Positions 40,688 to 47,309 of a stretch of 64,000 nucleotides of DNA are shown piece after piece (positions within the stretch are counted from its first letter, which is position 1; each line of letters begins with the position of its first letter). The stretch comes from Gemmatimonadaceae bacterium (lineage in GTDB: Bacteria; Gemmatimonadota; Gemmatimonadetes; Gemmatimonadales; Gemmatimonadaceae): assembly GCA_016742275.1 (NCBI GenBank), contig JACVCD010000011.1, positions 124,001-188,000 on the forward strand, read 5' to 3'. The position numbers were made by a program, and so were the translations under genes. A model generated the notes under the pieces. The model did not search any database. It saw only the letters and a program-made list of their open reading frames with translations, and was not told the origin of the DNA.

Positions 40688-42394
40688 TTAGTAGTGCGCG
40701 AAGCGAACCGAATCACCCAGGAGAGAGAACGAGCCGGTCATGGGGTTCTTCGACAACACGCGATACTTCGTGTAGGTATAGGCCGGGGTGCCGGAAGGCA
40801 CAACTGAGTGAAAGATCGATCTAGTGTCGGTATAGCTAGTACCGACGACTCTCACCTTCCACGTCCCGACATTCACGACATTGCAGCCCCAGTACGGATC
40901 ACACTGCTGTTGCCAGTCCTCGCCCTGAAGTTCGTACTCGGAAGCACCGGATGCTGATGACCAGCAAACGAATGCCGTTCCCGGTATGCTGCTCACGGAC
41001 CCCGCAATTGTGCTCGGTGGAAGCAATGTAGCCGGTCTGACTACCTGGAATGTCCCGCCGAGATTTGCCACAATGCGATCGTACGGACTCCAGAGGTGTG
41101 CCGAGCCGGGAGCAGTGCCATTATTACCAACAGTGATTCCGATCAACCGGACATTGTTCGAGTCGAGGCGTACAAAAACGCTCCCTCCGCTGTCGCCATC
41201 TTGAGCGCTCGCAGTACCGGTGTCCCCGCATCTGGTCACATACTGATCTGGCCATGCGTAGCCAAGGTGATGGTCAATGCAAGTCTGCACAGTGATGCCG
41301 GTTACCCATCCAGTAGTGTGGCCAATCCTGTGGTAGGTCGTTCCCATCGGGAGAGAACTGGTTGCGACGTCCTTTACGACAAAGTAGGGGCTCGCGGCAT
41401 CAAGATTGATACTTCCTGGGGCGGTGCGCGCAATCAGACCTACGTCGATTGACCCAGATGTAATCTTGAATAGCGCCGCGTCCGCCATGCGGCACCAGTT
41501 TCCTGCGCAGTAGGTCTTGTGCGGATCTACGGTCGAGTAACCGAAATAGGTTCTCGCTCCTAATGGGCCTTGTCTCAGAGCGGTGCTGTCTGGTGCGCCC
41601 CAGATCTGGGTGCAATGAGTATTCGTTACGATTGCAGGGTACGATGCACCGCCACCGGCGGGAGTATAGGTCGTAGTAAAGCCGAGACTACATTCACCGT
41701 CAGCCCCGTTATTGCCGACCATTGGATCCGTCGCAGAAACATGAATGTTTATTCCTCCTACGAGTGTTGTAAATACGCCGTCCAAATTCGATGGCAACAG
41801 CATTGACGCGCGCCGCCCAAATGAACTCGACCCAGCGGCAGGACGCATAGGCTCCTCCGGCTTGAACTCAATCGCTTGGCGATCCAACCCGTGACGCACA
41901 ATCGCTTCTTCCAACTGCGCGGAGGCCTGTGCGGCCATGGACTTGTCGATGCCAATCACGACACGGTTTCGAGCCTCGTTCAAATCAAGTGAAGTGACAC
42001 CGCGCACGGATCCAAAGAGATTTTCGAAGACGGCCTCGCGCTGCTTCGCGAGATATCCGTAGGAGTAGTCGGCTGTCACAATCCGAACACCCCCACGGGC
42101 GTAACTCCTCTGCTCCATAGATACAGCCGTGGAATAGGCTGAACGTGCGGCCTCGAACTCATCCCGGTCCCTTACGCGAATGACCATGCTGCCAGTTTCG
42201 TCGAGATAGTATCCGGCACTCGAAGGGACAAGTCGCGCGAGTGCGGCGAAACCAACTTCGCCAGTTGGAATCTTTTCAGGGACCGCATCAGAACGGTCCA
42301 CAGACACTGATTGTAGATTCGGCACCGATGTGATATCCGAAGGCTCCAGTGTTCGGTCCGCGCAAGCGCCAAAGCCAGTCAATCCCACAAGCAT
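40688..42394 (-). CDS. Trypsin-fold (S1) serine protease lipoprotein with prodomain
   Basis: The 568-residue protein has a lipobox-like start (LTGFGAC, Cys11), a region of about 180 residues like the pro-domains of alpha-lytic protease (AVFENLFGSVRGVTSLDLNEA, VVIGIDKSMAAQASAQLEEAI), then the protease: His260 (IVTNTHC), Asp305 (MADAALFKI) and Ser402 (GDSGGSVF). TNTH replaces the usual TAGH. Several Cys pairs suggest disulfides. Residues about 450-568 may be a fibronectin-like domain. The ATG at 42394 gives an unusually short signal; an in-frame rare start upstream would give a better one. GC content is lower than in neighbours. Confidence 0.82.
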   Translation of the reverse strand: MLVGLTGFGACADRTLEPSDITSVPNLQSVSVDRSDAVPEKIPTGEVGFAALARLVPSSAGYYLDETGSMVIRVRDRDEFEAARSAYSTAVSMEQRSYARGGVRIVTADYSYGYLAKQREAVFENLFGSVRGVTSLDLNEARNRVVIGIDKSMAAQASAQLEEAIVRHGLDRQAIEFKPEEPMRPAAGSSSFGRRASMLLPSNLDGVFTTLVGGINIHVSATDPMVGNNGADGECSLGFTTTYTPAGGGASYPAIVTNTHCTQIWGAPDSTALRQGPLGARTYFGYSTVDPHKTYCAGNWCRMADAALFKITSGSIDVGLIARTAPGSINLDAASPYFVVKDVATSSLPMGTTYHRIGHTTGWVTGITVQTCIDHHLGYAWPDQYVTRCGDTGTASAQDGDSGGSVFVRLDSNNVRLIGITVGNNGTAPGSAHLWSPYDRIVANLGGTFQVVRPATLLPPSTIAGSVSSIPGTAFVCWSSASGASEYELQGEDWQQQCDPYWGCNVVNVGTWKVRVVGTSYTDTRSIFHSVVPSGTPAYTYTKYRVLSKNPMTGSFSLLGDSVRFAHY

Positions 42395-42522
42395 AGTGAT
42401 CGCACGTGCCTTGAACAGGAACGTGCGATTGCGAACAGTACGAGAAATATAAGGCGGGAAATGAGGTCAGAAATGTGCTTTCGATATTGAACACAAGCTG
42501 CAGTTTGCGGGACGGCCCAAAG

Positions 42523-42921
42523 TCATTGTGTGCTGGCCGACATCGCGATCGTTACCTCCACTGGCTTGATGTAGCCGCATTGACGTTCACGAGTCACCAC
42601 AATGTCGTTCCGTGTGGTTGAGTTGAAGCCTGGTGCTTCAACCCGCACATCATAAGTACCCGCGCGTCGATAGGCGCCGAGGTATAGCCCTGGCTGCGAA
42701 GGATCCGTGACCAAGATTTCGGAGTAGGAGCCATCGACGATGCTGACTGTGGGCGTTTGCGCGAGAGGCTGTTGCGTTCTGGTGTCGAGCACTCGGATTC
42801 GCAAGCCATGTGTGGAAGGAGCCGCACAATCTCCACCACAGGCTCCCAACCAGATAGTAAGTATTGGAACTAACAGAACTCGAAGAGAGTGCGCGCCCGC
42901 ACGTAATACTGGCTTAAACAT
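42523..42921 (-). CDS. Small lipoprotein with a carboxypeptidase-regulatory-like domain
   Basis: The 132-residue product has a lipoprotein signal (LLVPILTIWLGAC, Cys about residue 26). The rest is a beta-sandwich-like domain: GLRIRVLDTRTQQPLAQTPTVSIVD, GLYLGAYRRAGTYDVRVEAPGF and a C-terminal strand, similar to carboxypeptidase regulatory or CnaB-like domains, which often bind other proteins on the cell surface. I chose the ATG at 42921, which puts the signal at the start. It precedes the trypsin-like protease gene by 128 bases on the same strand and may work with it. Confidence 0.75.
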   Translation of the reverse strand: MFKPVLRAGAHSLRVLLVPILTIWLGACGGDCAAPSTHGLRIRVLDTRTQQPLAQTPTVSIVDGSYSEILVTDPSQPGLYLGAYRRAGTYDVRVEAPGFNSTTRNDIVVTRERQCGYIKPVEVTIAMSASTQ

Positions 42922-43245
42922 GTTCCGAAACCTCACAATGAGATGTTCATGCCCGTCCGGATTCCCGAACTGCACACTTTCATTCAGAGAGTATCAATCT
43001 GCACGCAAGACGCGCAATAGAAGAGTGAGCTTCAACTTGCGATTCGAAGAAAATATTCGGGACGAAGCGTCTAGCATGCTGTTCGAAAAAGTGACGTCTG
43101 TCACTCGTTTCGTATCCATCGCCATCTACACCCATACACTCGACAGTCCATGTCCAGCTTTGATAAGTGAGGCGGCGCAGAGGGTTGAGGCCCGCTGATA
43201 TATTCTTGGATCAACGGGCCTCGAAGATTCGTCAACGGCGGATGA
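42922..43245. other. Gene-free stretch between lipoprotein and pilin operons
   Basis: These 324 bases have no supported coding frame and are richer in A+T than the surroundings. They should contain the promoter of the lipoprotein gene. The only clear element is hairpin copy 2. Confidence 0.5.
43187..43222. terminator. GAGGCCCG hairpin, copy 2
   Basis: GAGGCCCG pairs with CGGGCCTC, followed inward by TGAT/ATCA across a C-A mismatch. It lies 23 bases beyond the stop of the PilX-like gene. The loop differs from copies 1 and 3 while both arms are the same. Confidence 0.8.
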
Positions 43246-44436
43246 TCAGTACAACTGCGCCCAACTGCGTTCCTTGGTGCGCGTCAGGATGGCTGAACCG
43301 CGCAGTGCAGATTCCACGGCACACTTGGACCACTGGAACAGCGAGTTACCGGTAACGGAGTTGTCGTCGTTCACATTCGCGTTGCGGGACATGATGCTGC
43401 CCCACATGTCGAATGTACCATTGCCCTTCACGATGTCATCCCGGGCGATGATGAGACCGAACCACTGGAAATTGCCGTTGAGACGCACATCGCCATTCAC
43501 GAGCAGAATGCCCTGGCCACGACCATGGCTGAGTTGCGCTTCGCCATCGATGTAGATGATAGGAAAGAAGTCTTCGCACCCCTTGATCCAGCCGCTTCCG
43601 GAGCGGAGTGGTTCACCCCAATTCTCCGTAGAGCCAATGGAGCAGGTACTTGCCGTTCCAACGGGCGCCGGCTTGTAACCGCCTCCAGGAAGACGAATGT
43701 CGGCATTGGCGACCAGTGAGTTCCATGACTCCGTGCCGTATCGAACGTACGTGTTGGAGTCACCGGCTGCGGGATCCTGATTGATGCCGTTGATGACATT
43801 CTGCGGTTTCTGGATGCTGGCCGTCTTGCCCGGTGCATATACAATGGCAAACGTGTCCCGACCAGCAATCGACGCGCACTGTGTCCAGCCGGCGGGATCA
43901 GTGTTGCGGCCTGTGACATCGGCCGCGCCCTTCACATCGATGTTGCCGGCGGTAACGATGGCGCCACCCGGATTGATGGACGGATAGGCGATGCGCACGA
44001 CCATGTGTGTCTGTCGCTGCGCTTCGAGTTGTTTATTGCCGATGCTGGCGCGACCCACCGACCGCACCCAGAATGTGGTTTCCGTCAGACGCTGGATATA
44101 CACCTTGGCCGTATCACCCTGCGCGACGAACACATTGGATGAGTCGATGGCTCCGATGGCCATGCCACGTGGCGGCGGCAGATTGCGCCCACGATCCCAC
44201 GCCGAGATTTCAGAGTTGAGGCCGAACTCCGCGACGGCAAAGGCGCGCTGCTCCACGAGGGAATTCCGACCGGCGCGGAAGTCTTGCATCGATCCCATGA
44301 TCGCACCGGCCGACAAGATGGCGAGTACTACGACCACGATGAGTGTGATCAACAACGCCATGCCGCGACGCGCGCGCTGTTCGGTTGCTGGCGATTCCGA
44401 TGGGATCGCGTCTACGGCTGCGGTTTCGTGATTCAT
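43246..44436 (-). CDS. PilX-like minor pilus assembly protein
   Basis: The 396-residue protein has a class III-type N-terminus: RARRGMALLITLIVVVVLAILSAG, a basic stretch, Gly, then a hydrophobic helix without the Glu5 of normal pilins, as in PilX/GspK-like proteins. The long C-terminal part has repetitive strand segments (AIVTAGNIDVKGAADVTG, ILLVNGDVRLNGNFQWFGLII), suggesting a beta-helical or bactofilin-like domain. It probably sits at the tip or base of type IV pili. It overlaps the upstream PilW-like gene (ATGA). Confidence 0.82.
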   Translation of the reverse strand: MNHETAAVDAIPSESPATEQRARRGMALLITLIVVVVLAILSAGAIMGSMQDFRAGRNSLVEQRAFAVAEFGLNSEISAWDRGRNLPPPRGMAIGAIDSSNVFVAQGDTAKVYIQRLTETTFWVRSVGRASIGNKQLEAQRQTHMVVRIAYPSINPGGAIVTAGNIDVKGAADVTGRNTDPAGWTQCASIAGRDTFAIVYAPGKTASIQKPQNVINGINQDPAAGDSNTYVRYGTESWNSLVANADIRLPGGGYKPAPVGTASTCSIGSTENWGEPLRSGSGWIKGCEDFFPIIYIDGEAQLSHGRGQGILLVNGDVRLNGNFQWFGLIIARDDIVKGNGTFDMWGSIMSRNANVNDDNSVTGNSLFQWSKCAVESALRGSAILTRTKERSWAQLY

Positions 44437-45356
44437 TGACGGTTCCTCAGGGCGATGCGGAAGGCGAGTGAATCGGTGTTCTGTGTGCTCGATGTGCCGA
44501 ACGTGCCGGAACTGTTGGCTCCCTTGGCACGAAGCAGCAGATCGATGCGGGCAACACGACGGCTGTCGGCCACATTGGTGACGGCGGCTCCAAGACTGTC
44601 GAAATACGCGAAGCGAATGCCGCCTCCGCCGCTCACCGGTGGTGCATACGGTCCGCTGACTGGAGTCGAGGCACCCCATGCACCACCCATGTATTCCGAT
44701 CGCGTGAGGTAGTAGTCACCACTCCCCTGTGCTTCGAGTTGATATCGTGCACTGCGGGTGAAGCGAATGGCGGAGCCGACCTTTACCGAATCGGGCAGGG
44801 CAGGGGTCACGGTGATACGCCAGCGTGGTTTGCTCGCATCCAGTGCGGCGTCGAGGTAGGGACTTGGTGTGCAGCCACTCGACGTCGCAACCGCCGTCAC
44901 CCGCAGCGGTGTCCACACATCGTCTTCGGCACCTCGCGACAGACTGTCGTTGAAGGCCCACATCGTATCACCGACTGCAGGATCGGCATACCATGCGGAG
45001 AGTGTGTTGCGCGCCATGTTGGTGGGCGGCAGGTCGACTACGGTGTTGCTGACACGGGCGCAAATGATGGACGCGCCGAGCACACTGCGGAACGACACGG
45101 ATGACGTGCCCATAGCTGTGAGGTCGCCGCCCGAGGAGGATACGGATCGCAGGTCGGCCGGCACGAGGCTCATGGCCGAACGCAGCTCGCGTCGCATGCC
45201 CATTTGCTCGTTGGTGCGCTGATAGAATCGCTGCTGTCCCATCATGAGGCGCGACACCACCACGCCAATCAGCGAAACGATGGCTAGTGTGACGAGCAGT
45301 TCAGCGATGGTCATGCCGCGCCGTGCGCGGCTCTGCCAGGGCGTCAGTCGCGGCAT
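44433..45356 (-). CDS. PilW-like minor pilin
   Basis: The 307-residue protein has the prepilin motif RRGMTIAELLVTLAIV; PilD would cleave after Gly14 and methylate the Met that follows, and the Glu5 of the mature chain is present. A long variable C-terminal domain follows. It belongs with PilW/PilV/FimT-like minor pilins that prime pilus assembly. It overlaps its downstream neighbour by four bases and the PilV-like gene by 13. Confidence 0.85.
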   Translation of the reverse strand: MPRLTPWQSRARRGMTIAELLVTLAIVSLIGVVVSRLMMGQQRFYQRTNEQMGMRRELRSAMSLVPADLRSVSSSGGDLTAMGTSSVSFRSVLGASIICARVSNTVVDLPPTNMARNTLSAWYADPAVGDTMWAFNDSLSRGAEDDVWTPLRVTAVATSSGCTPSPYLDAALDASKPRWRITVTPALPDSVKVGSAIRFTRSARYQLEAQGSGDYYLTRSEYMGGAWGASTPVSGPYAPPVSGGGGIRFAYFDSLGAAVTNVADSRRVARIDLLLRAKGANSSGTFGTSSTQNTDSLAFRIALRNRQ

Positions 45357-45727
45357 GGGATCACCATCTGGTAGCGCAGTTGTTGTGTGCGGCGCGGGAC
45401 GATGACCTTCACATCAATGGTCTTGATGTTGCGGCCGTCGGTCACAGACCAGCTCTCTTTCACACCACGCAGCGTGGTGCTGCCGGTCTTCGCGCCGGCA
45501 TCGAGAGATGCACACGAAAGACTGGTGAGCGAATCGAGCCGTGCCTGCGCGATGCCGGCGGCCACAGTCTGTGTAACGCCACCGGTCATCTGCCTGGCCA
45601 CGGCACCGGACGTGCTGAGCAGGCCGCCAACGCCAACCACGAGCACCGTCACGGCGATGAGGATTTCCACCAGTGTGATGCCGCGCCGTGCGCGTGGGCC
45701 GCGATGTGTGCGAGTGTGAGGACGCAT
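45344..45727 (-). CDS. PilV-like minor pilin
   Basis: From the ATG at 45727 the protein has 127 residues (an ATG at 45745 adds six). The prepilin sequence RARRGITLVEILIAVTVLVVG has the cleaved Gly and Glu5. The rest includes a Cys near residue 80 and one four from the end that could form a disulfide. It is the second gene of the pilin operon and overlaps the PilW-like start. Confidence 0.85.
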   Translation of the reverse strand: MRPHTRTHRGPRARRGITLVEILIAVTVLVVGVGGLLSTSGAVARQMTGGVTQTVAAGIAQARLDSLTSLSCASLDAGAKTGSTTLRGVKESWSVTDGRNIKTIDVKVIVPRRTQQLRYQMVIPCRD

Positions 45728-45732
45728 GCGGG

Positions 45733-46236
45733 TCACAGAGTGCACCCTTTTTTGAGGATGAGACCAGCAGGACTGATACAGAGCGTGTCTGCCTTGCTGC
45801 CGACGGTGAGTCGATACTTCAGCATTGCCGCGGGCGTCGGCGTCATGAGGCCGCGTGCGTTGTAAGTGATCGTGGTCGGCGCGCTGGAAAGCGGTGTCAG
45901 GCTCACTCCAACAGATTCGTAGAGATCAACTGGGCCGAATACCTGCGCCGACGTCCCGGCGAGACCGCTCAGCACACTCACTCGCGCCTGATTGCCCGTA
46001 AGCGTGAGTGTGGAGGTCTTTCCCTTCTGGAGCGCTGCCGCGCGTGCTGCCGCAAACGCCGCGGTCAATTGCTGACGTCCTGCGCGCAGTGCCGAACTGC
46101 TCTTGATGACCGTCATGCGCGGAACCACCATCGTGAACACCACGGCGAGTATCGCCACGACGAGCATGAGCTCGAGCATGGTGAAGCCGGCGCGGCTGTT
46201 TCGTCGATGTGGTGTGGATCGCGAAGCGAATGACAT
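45733..46236 (-). CDS. GspH/FimT-like minor pilin
   Basis: The 167-residue protein starts at the ATG 46236; a TTG at 46263 would add nine residues. The prepilin motif SRAGFTMLELMLVVAILAVV has Glu5. The body resembles GspH/FimT (SALRAGRQQLTAAFAAARAAALQ), and two Cys near the C-terminus may form a disulfide loop. It is the first gene of the four-gene operon; major pilin, PilB, PilC and PilD are not in this window. Confidence 0.87.
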   Translation of the reverse strand: MSFASRSTPHRRNSRAGFTMLELMLVVAILAVVFTMVVPRMTVIKSSSALRAGRQQLTAAFAAARAAALQKGKTSTLTLTGNQARVSVLSGLAGTSAQVFGPVDLYESVGVSLTPLSSAPTTITYNARGLMTPTPAAMLKYRLTVGSKADTLCISPAGLILKKGCTL

Positions 46237-46587
46237 GGTGTGTGAAGTGAGATGCGAGTTCAAAGAACTGCCGACCGCGGACTCCAGGCAGAGCGAGTAC
46301 GGTCCTCACTGTCACGACGCACTACGCGCGACATGTCAACGTTATTTGTGCTTCATGCGGGCTTGTTGTGACAGCATTCGCGTGTGCTGGAACGCGGGTG
46401 TCACATCATTGCGTTTTCACTTGCGAAACACTTCGTTTGATGATGGGACTGTCATGTCTGTGCGACTCGCTGATGATGCCACGTGCGCTGTGTGCTCACC
46501 AAGGTGAGATACCCTGGATGTGATCGAGGCCCGCTGATCGCGTTGCATCGCAGATCAACGGGCCTCGGTTGCATGCACCTGCTCCGT
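46237..46587. other. Gene-free stretch upstream of the pilin operon
   Basis: These 351 bases hold the pilin operon leader. TTGACA on the minus strand (46334-46339) is a possible -35 box, but no good -10 box lies at the expected spacing. Hairpin copy 3 lies at the other end. No coding frame is convincing. Confidence 0.45.
46526..46566. terminator. GAGGCCCG hairpin, copy 3
   Basis: GAGGCCCG pairs with CGGGCCTC and then TGATC with GATCA across one mismatch, with an inner GCG/CGC pairing. It lies 21 bases beyond the stop of the lipoprotein gene at 46588. Confidence 0.8.
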
Positions 46588-47043
46588 TCAGAACTTCACG
46601 TCGAAAGTGCCATTGGTGACGACTTTGTTGCCTGTCGCGCCTGTACTGGCCGAAGGAATGGCAGTGAAGGAAAATGTTCCAGCGGCGCGGTTGGCGGTGA
46701 GGGTCGTGATGTTGACGCTGCCCGACCCACCGACCAGGCTGGTGACCCACCCTCTCGTGCCTTCGGTGTAGGTGACCGTTGCGGGAGCGCCGCCACCAAG
46801 TTGGACCGTGCCTGTTCCCGTGACGTTGGGCAATGCGAAGTTGATCTGGCGCGATGTGCTGGTTACCGCCCCGAAGCTGAGCAAATTGCCGCTTCGCGTG
46901 GCCTGAACTGCGAGATCGGCGGAGAAGGCCGCTCCGTCGATCATTGCAGTCACGCTACCGGATCCGTTCGGTCCCGTGGGGGAGTCCTTGTCACTACCAC
47001 ATGCCATCACCAACACCAGTGCCACGAGTGCCAACCGCTTCAT
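46588..47043 (-). CDS. Hypothetical secreted lipoprotein
   Basis: The 151-residue product from the ATG at 47043 (GGAG box upstream) has a lipoprotein signal MKRLALVALVLVMAC. The mature part opens with a Ser/Gly/Pro linker (GSDKDSPTGPNGSG) and then a beta-rich domain with VTAMIDGAAFSAD, the start seen in DUF6252-type lipoproteins. No catalytic residue is apparent. It stands between tRNA-Asn and the pilin operon. A role at the outer membrane is inference. Confidence 0.78.
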   Translation of the reverse strand: MKRLALVALVLVMACGSDKDSPTGPNGSGSVTAMIDGAAFSADLAVQATRSGNLLSFGAVTSTSRQINFALPNVTGTGTVQLGGGAPATVTYTEGTRGWVTSLVGGSGSVNITTLTANRAAGTFSFTAIPSASTGATGNKVVTNGTFDVKF

Positions 47044-47100
47044 GAACGCTCCGGGAGGGAATTGAGGAAGGATCCCCAATGTAAATCCCGTCGCACGCAA

Positions 47101-47129
47101 AACGGGCGACCTTTGACAGGCCGCCCGTT
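47101..47129 (-). terminator. Terminator after tRNA-Asn
   Basis: AACGGGCG (47101-47108) pairs with CGCCCGTT (47122-47129); on the minus strand it is followed by TTGCG and lies 25 bases beyond the tRNA. Confidence 0.65.
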
Positions 47130-47153
47130 CGCACAAACTTCAGTTTCCAACAG

Positions 47154-47226
47154 CTCCCGGGGAGGGACTCGAACCCCCGACAGGGTGATTAACAGTCACC
47201 TGCTCTACCACCTGAGCTACCCGGGA
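47154..47226 (-). tRNA. tRNA-Asn (anticodon GTT)
   Basis: A 73-base cloverleaf on the minus strand: acceptor TCCCGGG/CCCGGGA, D arm with GCTCAGGTGGTAGAGC, anticodon loop CTGTTAA, and T arm GGGGG TTCGAGT CCCTC. CCA is not encoded. Confidence 0.97.
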
Positions 47227-47309
47227 ATAACCGCCAGCGCCCGCATTCAAGCCCAAAGCGCGCCAGAGCCTCATAGTATCGCCCGGGCGGCCCCCTCAGT
47301 CAAGCGGTC

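Noticed and set aside
40593-47226. Genomic island inserted at the 3' end of tRNA-Asn
   Set aside because: Lower GC and the side on which the tRNA lies would fit, but I found no integrase and no copy of the tRNA 3' end near 40.6 kb; pilin genes are likely native.
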